The notes below the pieces were generated by a model, which was not told the DNA's origin, ran no database searches, and saw only the letters and a list, made by a program, of their open reading frames with translations. Both the position numbers and the translations under genes were made by a program. A stretch of 37,745 nucleotides of DNA from Promethearchaeia archaeon. Lineage in GTDB: Archaea > Asgardarchaeota > Lokiarchaeia > Sigyniarchaeales > SOKP01. Positions 23,120-30,594 of this stretch are shown here, one piece after another. The stretch is from the NCBI GenBank assembly GCA_029856235.1, contig JAHQWP010000081.1, positions 1 through 37,745 of the forward strand, read 5' to 3'. Numbering within the stretch: position 1 is the first letter of the stretch; every line of letters begins with the position of its first letter.

Positions 23120-24991
23120 ATGAAATGGACCTATTTCTTAATTGGTTTGGGCTTAAGTATCGTCTTAATTACGTTTTTTATAGTAGAATTTCTATTTTTT
23201 AAAACGATATATTGGAGTTTCTTAGTTAGTATAGGGGTGATATTAAATTTTGCACATGTTCTTACACATAAATTTAATTGGGAGTTAGATACCAAAAAGG
23301 TGCTTTCGCTTTATTTTAGTATCTCTACAACATCGATAATCGTCGAATTTATGATAACAGGAAGTTATCTTTGGAGTTTTTCATTAACGGTTATGTCGCT
23401 TTTTTTTATAGGACACTATTTAACGAGTGGTTTTAACATTCTCTTTAAGCAATTCCACGTAAAAGAAATATATCGGGGATTAGTTAGTTTTTATTTGGTC
23501 TTCATTTATTTTTACATATTATTGTATATATTTCTTCAAACTCTTAATCAAAGCATTTTACTAATCGAATTTACTTTTATTTTTTACATATCTCTTATTT
23601 GTATGATTCTGCTAACGATAAATTCGCTAATTAGAATAATTGCAGTTGCTTTTCATAGAAGGAAGTCCGAATTGTTTCCAATTAATCGGATAGAATACGC
23701 TGCGTTATATTATTTAAGAAAAACAGATAATAATCTTCTCAATTTTTCGGAATTAAAAAAGAGGATTAGTGGAATATTTAACATCTTTATAGAAAAGGTT
23801 TATTTTGACGAAGATGTAGCTAAGTCTAGCATTTATTCTCTTTGTGCACTAGGATTTGCTGAGATTAAAAATACTGAAGTAAGCCTTACCGATGTAGGTA
23901 AACAGCAGGGTAAACTGTGGTATGAAATGTTAAACAACCAAATGAAGAATTTTAATAAAATTTTAAATAGAAATACTGTATTGATAAGGTCTTTCATCGG
24001 GTTATTTATTCTTAGCCTTCTCAAAATTGTAATAGGATTTTTCAATTCAGAATCATTGTTCGCAGAAGGGTTCGAAAACTTACTTGATTGTATCGCAGTT
24101 ATTTTAATTGTATTAGGTATTAAATTTAAAAAAGAAAAAGTAGTTAATGTAATCATTATAAGTTTAATGGCATTTACAGGAGGTTCAATTTTAGTAAATT
24201 CGATTCAATCCTTATTTTACGGTCCTGAACCCATTTCTAATGTAATATATATCGTGATAATCGCTATCCTATCAATTTTTTTAAATGTTTATTTACGGAT
24301 TTTGAAGAATTTTGTGGGGAAAAAAAATAGAAACTCTTCACTTATCGCTAGTGCGATAGATTCGAAGGTAAATATTATATTATCAATCAGTATCATAATA
24401 GGTGCTCTTTTATCGTATCTTGGAACTTCTCTGGGAATGCCCTTCTTTCATTATTTTGATCCAATTATCGCAATTTTTGTGTGCTTTCTCATATTTAAAG
24501 AAGTTTTTGAAATATTTCGTGATTTAATTACTTCAAAAGAAGAGGAAATTGAATTTGAGCAATTCCAAATGAATTACGAAAAGAATTTTAAAGAATACAT
24601 AACTAAGTGGATACTTACTGTGTATAATGATAATTCGAACGCGGAATTTACACCTAAGCAATTATCAGAATATTTTCAAAAATCGCTGAAGCAGGGTGAA
24701 GAGGTTTACACTGAGTTTGCTTATTTTGGGCTATATTTATTTAAAGAAAAAGGCATAACTTCTGTGATAAACGACCTACTTAATGAGAACTTGTTATCAC
24801 TCTCAGGGGGTGGCTTTCTCAGATTAACACCAAAAGGAGTATACTTCTACGAACATCTCTACTCTAAAGAATTAGTGAAAGATCTTAAAGATCCTTTTGA
24901 TTTCTTTTTTGAACAGCAAATTAGTTTTGATAGTTTAACATCGAGAAAGATTGAAATAATAGAAAATTTACATTCAATTACTAGTAAATGA
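23120..24991 (+). CDS. CDF-like cation transporter fused to winged-helix domains, paralogue 2
   Basis: A 623-residue paralogue of the 21487-19754 protein with the same order of parts: about five N-terminal transmembrane segments (two more at the start than its relative), a winged-helix-like domain at about 187-262 (INRIEYAALYYLRK; VSLTDVGKQQGKLW), a six-helix CDF unit at about 286-470, and a C-terminal winged-helix domain at about 505-590 (FAYFGLYLFKEKGITSVINDLLNENLL; LRLTPKGVYFYEHLY). The putative metal sites are E319xxxD323 in TM2 and D414xxxN418 in TM5, the same departures from HxxxD as in the paralogue. Sequence conservation runs over the entire chain, so the fusion predates the duplication. 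GGTGG precedes the ATG. Confidence 0.75.
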   Translation: MKWTYFLIGLGLSIVLITFFIVEFLFFKTIYWSFLVSIGVILNFAHVLTHKFNWELDTKKVLSLYFSISTTSIIVEFMITGSYLWSFSLTVMSLFFIGHYLTSGFNILFKQFHVKEIYRGLVSFYLVFIYFYILLYIFLQTLNQSILLIEFTFIFYISLICMILLTINSLIRIIAVAFHRRKSELFPINRIEYAALYYLRKTDNNLLNFSELKKRISGIFNIFIEKVYFDEDVAKSSIYSLCALGFAEIKNTEVSLTDVGKQQGKLWYEMLNNQMKNFNKILNRNTVLIRSFIGLFILSLLKIVIGFFNSESLFAEGFENLLDCIAVILIVLGIKFKKEKVVNVIIISLMAFTGGSILVNSIQSLFYGPEPISNVIYIVIIAILSIFLNVYLRILKNFVGKKNRNSSLIASAIDSKVNIILSISIIIGALLSYLGTSLGMPFFHYFDPIIAIFVCFLIFKEVFEIFRDLITSKEEEIEFEQFQMNYEKNFKEYITKWILTVYNDNSNAEFTPKQLSEYFQKSLKQGEEVYTEFAYFGLYLFKEKGITSVINDLLNENLLSLSGGGFLRLTPKGVYFYEHLYSKELVKDLKDPFDFFFEQQISFDSLTSRKIEIIENLHSITSK

Positions 24992-25088
24992 TTTGGATTA
25001 ATATTATTATCTAAGTTACTCATTTTGTCTCCTTACTACAACTTATCTCCACTTCTCTTATTTATAATATGATATTTATTCCAAAAAA

Positions 25089-25102
25089 TTAGGCATGCCT
25101 AA
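25089..25102. promoter_or_regulatory. DtxR/MntR-like palindromic operator
   Basis: TTAGGCATGCCTAA is a perfect 14-bp palindrome with TTAGG/CCTAA half-sites as seen in DtxR/IdeR-type metal-regulator boxes. It abuts a perfect box A, TTTAAATA (25104-25111), so binding would block TFB/TBP. It controls the operon beginning at 25200. No DtxR-family gene is in the window. Confidence 0.55.
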
Positions 25103-25103
25103 A

Positions 25104-25111
25104 TTTAAATA
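25104..25111 (+). promoter_or_regulatory. box A (TATA) of the 25200 operon
   Basis: TTTAAATA, 89 bp before the start codon at 25200. Transcription should start near 25135-25138, giving a leader of about 62-65 nt that contains the CTGGG/CCCAG hairpin. Confidence 0.5.
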
Positions 25112-25183
25112 TTAAAATCAATTATATATGATCAAAAAACTACAATGGTGATAAAAAGTTAAACAACTAATAAATTATGGAAA

Positions 25184-25195
25184 CTGGGTCCCCAG
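25184..25195 (+). promoter_or_regulatory. leader hairpin over the ribosome-binding site of the 25200 gene
   Basis: CTGGG-TC-CCCAG, 5-bp perfect arms, G/C-rich in A/T-rich surroundings, ending 4 nt before the ATG at 25200. The GGG arm is the only Shine-Dalgarno-like sequence, so pairing would hide it. A DNA operator is an alternative. Confidence 0.35.
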
Positions 25196-25199
25196 AAAC

Positions 25200-25922
25200 A
25201 TGATATATCTCTTTATTTTCGTTTTTTTGATTTTATTGATTCCGACTTTGTTCCCAATAGTCCCTTTACTAAAAATAGTTTTATGGGTAATTGCGGGCAT
25301 TTGGGTTCTACCTTTCACATATCTCTTACATCTTTATTCTTTCTTTTCAGCAAATAACAAAGAAATACAATATAAAATCTGGGATTTAGTTATAGAGAAA
25401 TTACCCTGGAATGGACAGGGTAAAGCACTTGATATTGGTACAGGAGCAGGGGGCTTAGCAATACAACTTGCTAAAAGATTTCCTGAATCTAATGTATGGG
25501 GAATTGATTATTGGGGAAAAACCTGGAATTATTCTAAGCAGCAGTGCGAAAAAAACGCTAAAATTGAAGGCGTGGCAGAACGACTCATTTTTCAGAAAGC
25601 AAGTGCTTCAAACTTACCCTTTAATGACAGCGAGTTTGATGCTATTGTAAGCAATTTTGTATATCATGAAGTTAGAGACACGAAAGATAGAAGAAAACTT
25701 ATAAATGAATCCTTGCGAGTCTTGAAAAAGGGAGGCAATTTTTCTTTACAGGATACTTTTAATAATAAGAAAAAATATGGAAAACTCGAGGATTTAATAA
25801 ATCAAATTAAGGAATGGGGTATTCAGCAGGTTACTTTTGCTGAAATTTTAGACGAGATATCAGTACCCAAATTGATTAAACCAGAATTGAAAAATATGGG
25901 TGTATTATATGGAAATAAATGA
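25200..25922 (+). CDS. membrane-anchored SAM-dependent methyltransferase
   Basis: A 240-residue protein. Two hydrophobic segments at the N-terminus (about residues 2-22 and 26-48, IYLFIFVFLILLIPTLFPIV) anchor a class I methyltransferase domain. Motif I is ALDIGTGAGGLAIQLAKRFP (about residues 78-97), followed by the acidic loop VWGIDYWGKTW, then LPFNDSEFDAIVSNFVYHEVRD and LRVLKKGGNFSLQDTF. The motif pattern resembles small-molecule or lipid methyltransferases (UbiE-like). It is the first gene after the DtxR-like palindrome and is followed 28 bp later by the reductase gene. Confidence 0.75.
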   Translation: MIYLFIFVFLILLIPTLFPIVPLLKIVLWVIAGIWVLPFTYLLHLYSFFSANNKEIQYKIWDLVIEKLPWNGQGKALDIGTGAGGLAIQLAKRFPESNVWGIDYWGKTWNYSKQQCEKNAKIEGVAERLIFQKASASNLPFNDSEFDAIVSNFVYHEVRDTKDRRKLINESLRVLKKGGNFSLQDTFNNKKKYGKLEDLINQIKEWGIQQVTFAEILDEISVPKLIKPELKNMGVLYGNK

Positions 25923-25936
25923 ATTGGTATTATGTG

Positions 25937-25944
25937 AGAGGTGA
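25937..25944 (+). promoter_or_regulatory. ribosome-binding site that sets an AUU start
   Basis: AGAGGTGA ends six bases before ATT 25951. It is too far (18 bases or more) from the next conventional start, GTG 25963. An in-frame TGA at 25942-25944 rules out any start further upstream. Confidence 0.6.
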
Positions 25945-25950
25945 GTCACT

Positions 25951-26880
25951 ATTAAAATATTAGTGTATGGAGCAGGAGTAATAGGGAGTATTTTTGCGTT
26001 TAAATTAAAAAGTGGTGGGAATGACGTCACTATTTTAGCTCGTGGTGAACGTTTCGAATACTTAAAGAATAATGGAATTAATCTGAGGGATGATTTGAAA
26101 CACGAAAGTTTTCAAATACATATTGATGTGACGGACAAACTCAATCCTGAAGATGTTTACGATTTAATCCTTGTTATAATGCAAAGACAGCAAATTACAA
26201 GTATTTTACCTATTTTAAAGGAGAATCGAAAAGTACCTTCTATAATATTTGTGGGGAATAATATGGAGGGAGCAGCTGAGTATTCGAAAATTTTGAATGA
26301 AGATCGGATACTATTAGGATTTGGAGGAGTAGGAGGATATCGGGAAAATCAATTAATTATTACCGCATATTTAGACCAAATTTCTTTTTATGTAGGCGAA
26401 CTCGATGGGAAAATAAGCGATCGCTTAAAACAATTAGAAGGTGTGTTTACAAATGCTGGAATAGAAGTAAAATTGAGCGATGATATTGACGCGTGGTTAA
26501 AAACACATGTTTCCTTTATAAGCCCATTAGCCATGGGGAGTTATGCCGCAAAGAAACGCAATACAACATTGGGAAGAGATATTGAACTACTAAATCTTTC
26601 AATTATTGGCATTCGAGAAAATATTAAAGCGTTAAAAGAACTTAATATTCCTATACTTCCAAAAAAATTTAAGACGCTTTCTTGGCTCCCTAAATTTATA
26701 ATACGAGGAAAACTTCTTGAACTCCTAAATTCTGACTACGGAAAGATTGCACTATCAGGGCACGCAAGAGCAGCTAAAAATGAAATGGCTAGAATTACCG
26801 AAGATTTTAGAGATTTTATAAAAGGTGTAAAAACAGACTTCAGCGCAAACAATAAGCTTTACGAATTAAGTTTTGCTTGA
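25951..26880 (+). CDS. ketopantoate reductase-like (ApbA/PanE) oxidoreductase
   Basis: About 309 residues of the ApbA/PanE family. From ATT 25951 the protein starts IKILVYGAGVIGSIFAFKL, the first strand and GxGxxG of the NADP-binding fold, exactly as expected (MKILVYGAG...) for the family; the first conventional start, GTG 25963, would delete that strand. GAGGTGA lies six bases before the ATT. Further family features are VTILARGERFEYLKNNG, FVGNNMEGAAEY and a C-terminal helical domain (DIDAWLKTHVSFISPLAMGS, with the likely catalytic Lys). The family reduces 2-oxo acids such as 2-dehydropantoate; distance from other CoA genes leaves the substrate open. Confidence 0.8.
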   Translation: MKILVYGAGVIGSIFAFKLKSGGNDVTILARGERFEYLKNNGINLRDDLKHESFQIHIDVTDKLNPEDVYDLILVIMQRQQITSILPILKENRKVPSIIFVGNNMEGAAEYSKILNEDRILLGFGGVGGYRENQLIITAYLDQISFYVGELDGKISDRLKQLEGVFTNAGIEVKLSDDIDAWLKTHVSFISPLAMGSYAAKKRNTTLGRDIELLNLSIIGIRENIKALKELNIPILPKKFKTLSWLPKFIIRGKLLELLNSDYGKIALSGHARAAKNEMARITEDFRDFIKGVKTDFSANNKLYELSFA

Positions 26881-26980
26881 ATTAAGGCAAAATAATAAAA
26901 ATTTGAAGCTTCAAATAAATTTGTATAGATTTATTTACTTATCTGTAATAATAAAAAGTAAATTCATTTTAGGATTATTT

Positions 26981-27628
26981 ATGAAAAAGAAAATATTTAC
27001 TGTTTTAGCAATCATTTTTATAGCTATCGTAGGATTAGTTGTTGTACTGATTTTTACAAGTAATTTGGATAAATTACCCGACGGAGGTAACGGTGATAAC
27101 GGTGATAACGGAGGATACGAGGACACTTTACCACTAGGAAGCGATCCCGTTTTAGAGTTTCCCTATAATACTTCAGAGTTTATATTTCATATAAGCGGAT
27201 TCAATCCTAGCCATCAAGGATTTGATTTGAATGTAAATCACTCCGTAGGACTTCTTGCCATGCACGACGCTTATGTAACTAATGTAATGACTTTCTGGAA
27301 TGGAATAGGAGGTCATTATAACACTAATCTGATGTTTCGTTTAAACGATGACTGGTGGTACGAATATAAATTAGAACCGTGGACAGATAATCTAACTTGG
27401 GCGATGTATCAAGAAAACAACCTTACGATCAGCATAGGTGATAAAGTCTTAGCGAATCAGAGTATTGGACCATTATTGTATTTAGATCCACAATGTCATA
27501 TAGATTACACACTTTATTATCAAGATGCTCCAGTATGTCAATACCCGTACTTTTCAGTAACCGCTAAAGCAATATTTGATCCTGTATGGGCTAGATATGG
27601 TAATTATCCTGGTTCTCCTTGTCAATGA
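26981..27628 (+). CDS. secreted M23 (LytM)-like domain protein
   Basis: A 215-residue protein starting at ATG 26981 (AGGA six bases upstream); the longer open frame from 26873 has no ribosome-binding site. An N-terminal transmembrane segment (IFTVLAIIFIAIVGLVVVLIF) is followed by a Gly/Asn/Asp-rich linker encoded by a short tandem repeat (GGTGATAAC), then a lysostaphin/M23-type domain: PSHQGFDLNV (the HxxxD zinc pair), a hydrophobic core, IGDKVLANQSIGPLLY, and CHIDYTL at the HxH position. The second metal motif reads H-x-D rather than H-x-H, so activity is doubtful. M23 proteins normally cut peptidoglycan, which archaea lack; here the target may be another cell-surface polymer, or the domain may only bind. 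Confidence 0.6.
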   Translation: MKKKIFTVLAIIFIAIVGLVVVLIFTSNLDKLPDGGNGDNGDNGGYEDTLPLGSDPVLEFPYNTSEFIFHISGFNPSHQGFDLNVNHSVGLLAMHDAYVTNVMTFWNGIGGHYNTNLMFRLNDDWWYEYKLEPWTDNLTWAMYQENNLTISIGDKVLANQSIGPLLYLDPQCHIDYTLYYQDAPVCQYPYFSVTAKAIFDPVWARYGNYPGSPCQ

Positions 27629-27779
27629 GTTCAATTAATCTATAGGGATTGGATGAGCACAACGCCTAAATCATATTCAATTTCTAAATCGAGAAACGAA
27701 TTTGGAAGGAAAATCCTTAACAATTAAATAAGAGGAGTCCCAACCTTAGATTAATTAACATAAAAAATAAGGAGAGATT

Positions 27780-27941
27780 ATGAAAATGAAAGAATATAAA
27801 GTGGAAATTGTAGGAAATATTTATTCCAATACAAAACACGCTAAAGACTTTGAAAAAATCTTAAATGATCAGGCAATGGAAGGCTGGGAATTTAAATTAG
27901 CTGCTTCAATGTATTTGGTTTTTGAAAGAGAGAAAAAATAA
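27780..27941 (+). CDS. DUF4177 small protein
   Basis: A 53-residue protein with AAGGAGAG directly upstream of the ATG. The pattern KEYKVEIVGNIYS, a helix with LNDQAMEGWEFKLA, and YLVFEREKK matches DUF4177 (YxYKxV ... LNxxGxEGWELV ... FxR). Members are about 50-60 residues and their function is unknown. It lies 151 bp after the M23-like gene on the same strand. Confidence 0.8.
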   Translation: MKMKEYKVEIVGNIYSNTKHAKDFEKILNDQAMEGWEFKLAASMYLVFEREKK

Positions 27942-27961
27942 AAGGTTTATCAATTTAAACT

Positions 27962-29044
27962 TCAAGAATCTCTATTTTTTTTTAAAAGTCTGCGTTTAGA
28001 AAGGGTAAAGATCGATAATACTAATGCGATAATTGATATGAATATAAGCAATGGATACCCCGGTACTAGTGGATCTTCAGCAAACAGAGAAGCAATACTA
28101 ATTTCTTTAAAGTACAATTGATTTTCTTCAAAAACATCTGTTCCTCCGCGTTGAACGCTCGCCAATTCTGAACCAAGATTTAAAGAAACTCTCTGGTTGA
28201 AATTGCGTTCATAATAAAGATGTATTTTTTGATTAATAGGGTCAAAAATGTTACTATATTTTGTAGCATACTGCCCTTCTATATGGACAGCATCTAAAAC
28301 ATCTCTACACGCATCGACAGTAAGATCTTCCTCGGTGGTTATTTGACCAAGCATGTTAGTCGCCGTATTATATCGGCTACAAGGATAATAACCGTTGCTA
28401 TAATCTGCCAGGTTAAAATTTGTGGATACTAAATAATGGATTGAAGATTTATTGGTAAAAACAAACTCCCGATCTGCAACACTTACTACTATAGCATCTC
28501 CATTTGCGTCTGCGAAGTGTATTTGACTGTTCCATGTGGAGCCTAAGTAATGAGTCTGAAACCAATTAATGACTTCGCTCACGTTAGCACATTCAAGGAG
28601 AATTTGCATTAAAGCGGTTATAAAAAGGCGTTCTCGACCAGGGTATGAATTCATTGGCACGCTTGGAAGTCCATTTCCATCTAGACAAAGACCTTGATCA
28701 TTCATTCCACCCTGTGGATATCCATCAGCAGGATCGCCATTATGGTTGAATCCAAAACTAACGACGCCATAAGTATCAATACGACCCGATAGAGTAAGTA
28801 TATCTTGAGGGGGATAAAGCCGCATGTATGTGTTTGGTAGAAGATAATCCTCGTTGTTTCCAAAATATACTGTATCGCTGATGTTTACCGTGAAAATAGT
28901 ACAAGAATTAGGAATGAAAGGATTCTTTGAAACCGTAGCAAATACTGAATAATCAGAGGACGCTTTAATTGTCGAGATTTGGGCGAAAAGAGGCATTAGA
29001 AAAACTACGACAAGAACTATTCTTAAAAATTTATAAAACTTAAT
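27962..29044 (-). CDS. Ntn-hydrolase (linear amide C-N hydrolase-like), secreted
   Basis: About 360 residues starting at ATT 29044. This start gives the N-terminus IKFYKFLRIVLVVVFLMPLF, a classical signal peptide, and GGGAG stands six bases upstream; the first conventional start (ATG 28996) lies inside the hydrophobic core. Cys48 in NSCTIFTVN, followed by FGNNEDYL, is the expected nucleophile and oxyanion region of choloylglycine-hydrolase/C45-type Ntn enzymes, which activate by cleaving before the Cys. Further family elements are GFNHNGDPADGYPQGGMNDQGL and NSQIHFADANGDAIVV. The C-terminus carries a transmembrane anchor (LLIFISIIALVLSIFTL) and a basic tail. Substrates of this family include bile salts, N-acyl-homoserine lactones and penicillins; the natural substrate here is unknown. 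Confidence 0.75.
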   Translation of the reverse strand: MKFYKFLRIVLVVVFLMPLFAQISTIKASSDYSVFATVSKNPFIPNSCTIFTVNISDTVYFGNNEDYLLPNTYMRLYPPQDILTLSGRIDTYGVVSFGFNHNGDPADGYPQGGMNDQGLCLDGNGLPSVPMNSYPGRERLFITALMQILLECANVSEVINWFQTHYLGSTWNSQIHFADANGDAIVVSVADREFVFTNKSSIHYLVSTNFNLADYSNGYYPCSRYNTATNMLGQITTEEDLTVDACRDVLDAVHIEGQYATKYSNIFDPINQKIHLYYERNFNQRVSLNLGSELASVQRGGTDVFEENQLYFKEISIASLFAEDPLVPGYPLLIFISIIALVLSIFTLSKRRLLKKNRDS

Positions 29045-29050
29045 TTTAAT

Positions 29051-29055
29051 CTCCC
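29051..29055 (-). promoter_or_regulatory. ribosome-binding site that sets an AUU start
   Basis: On the minus strand GGGAG is followed by six bases (ATTAAA) and then ATT 29044. No ATG, GTG or TTG in the right frame occurs before 28996. Confidence 0.55.
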
Positions 29056-29179
29056 ATTTATTATAGATCTAGGTATAAGATTAATATGAAGATAATATTG
29101 TTGACGTATCCATTTATAACTTTGTCCTATTTTTTTTTGCAATCCCCACTTTATTGATTCACTAGAAGCTGCTCATAAA

Positions 29180-29533
29180 TCAAGGGAATGCAATAAGAAG
29201 AGCAACCAGGACAGCTAAAAACGTGGAAACTATAAGCCTCTTCATAATCTTAGATTTAAATTTCGTTTTTTCTTCCTCAGTTAGTAATTTCATTGTTCGC
29301 AATACATATCTCGCGCCAGAAATAAGCAAGACAAATCCAATTATTATTGGTAGAGCACAAAATCCAAGGAAAATATAGTTATCGAGCGCTGTTTTAGGGC
29401 GACATTCCCCTGGGTCCTCACATACAATAGGATTAATCAAGAAGTAATATAAAATTATACTAGAAAAAGTAAAAATACAAGCTCCATTAGTTAATCTTCC
29501 AGGAACACGAATTTCTCGCTCTTCATCTAACAT
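29180..29533 (-). CDS. small three-helix membrane protein
   Basis: A 117-residue protein with three transmembrane segments, about residues 16-35, 52-74 and 95-116 (ACIFTFSSIILYYFLINPIV; IFLGFCALPIIIGFVLLISG). The outer loop has two Cys (CEDPGEC) that may form a disulfide. The loop between helices 2 and 3 is charged (LTEEEKTKFKSK). I do not recognise the family. It is divergent from the PH-like gene at 29744. Confidence 0.6.
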   Translation of the reverse strand: MLDEEREIRVPGRLTNGACIFTFSSIILYYFLINPIVCEDPGECRPKTALDNYIFLGFCALPIIIGFVLLISGARYVLRTMKLLTEEEKTKFKSKIMKRLIVSTFLAVLVALLIAFP

Positions 29534-29743
29534 TGGGATTAATTCACTATTTAAGATGGGTACAAGTATATATTATTTGTTTATTTACATGATTTGCATA
29601 AGAGAAAGATGTATTTAAACTTTCAAAATAAAATACATTTTAGTACAAGAACTAGAATTTACAAAGAAGAAATTTATTAATAAGACAAAAATCTCATTTC
29701 AGAACATTTTAAAAAAGAAAATCAATTGTAATTTTGGTTTAAT

Positions 29744-30403
29744 ATGGAGAATATTAATCATCTGTTAAGCAGTGAAAATATCCTATGGGAAACGTCCCAT
29801 CGTGCAAAATTTGACGAGCGTTTACGATATTTACCAATAATTTGTATGCTAGTTTTCGTAAATTTATTATTTATATATTATCCAATTCAAATTGGTGCTT
29901 ATTTTTTGCTACCTATTATGCTATCAATAGGAATTTTTATGGATCTTGTGATTATAGCCGTTACGCTGACCAGTTTTTTTAGTACAAGAAGAGATATGAA
30001 AAAAGGACAATTAACTTGGAAGGATTTAAATAAATACGAAACTAAATGTATTTTAACTGATAAAAGATGGATTCAGAAAGGTTTAGACATTGCAAAACTA
30101 AAAGATACTGATTATTCAATAGGGGATATTGAGCATTACAAAGATTTCGTCTTAATAAGGTTAGAATTAATAAAACATATTGAAATTACAGAATATAAAG
30201 AATTTGGTAAAATGAAGTATATTTTAAGTTTATTCTTTAGTTATGATAAAAGGCTACCCAAAAAAGTATTTCTTGGGATTAAATTTAGCTCTGAAGACCA
30301 ATTTCAGATTCTAATAAATAACATAAAAAGAGTAATGGAAGTAAAACGCGAAGAAAAGCACCATCGTAAAAGTGGATCGAATAATTATTATTTCTATTTC
30401 TAA
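29744..30403 (+). CDS. membrane protein with PH-like domain
   Basis: A 219-residue protein with two transmembrane helices (about 28-48 and 52-76) followed by a soluble domain that reads as a bPH fold: KCILTDKRWIQKG (strand 1 with the common 'LTxxR' turn), IEHYKDFVLIRLEL, and a final helix EDQFQILINNIKRVME. The C-terminus is basic and His/Asn/Tyr-rich. It resembles in layout, but not obviously in sequence, the 8641-8126 protein. The function is unknown. Confidence 0.55.
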   Translation: MENINHLLSSENILWETSHRAKFDERLRYLPIICMLVFVNLLFIYYPIQIGAYFLLPIMLSIGIFMDLVIIAVTLTSFFSTRRDMKKGQLTWKDLNKYETKCILTDKRWIQKGLDIAKLKDTDYSIGDIEHYKDFVLIRLELIKHIEITEYKEFGKMKYILSLFFSYDKRLPKKVFLGIKFSSEDQFQILINNIKRVMEVKREEKHHRKSGSNNYYFYF

Positions 30404-30594
30404 GAATCTTTATGACAATTAAAGAGATTCCAAAACTCACCATAAAAAAAGAAATTTTCACTCCTCTCTTAACCAACCAGTTTGGAAGATCATCTTTTAT
30501 GATAAATTATATGACTGGCAATGAACTCCTATAGTTGCTTCATCTTATATGAAAAATTGTTTTATCTTTTATCATAAGTTACATCAGAATTGCA

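Noticed and set aside
30412-30534. 40-residue plus-strand ORF (MTIKEIPKLTIKKEIF...)
   Set aside because: It has an ATG but no ribosome-binding site and no family resemblance, in an A/T-rich gap between converging genes. It could be a relic.
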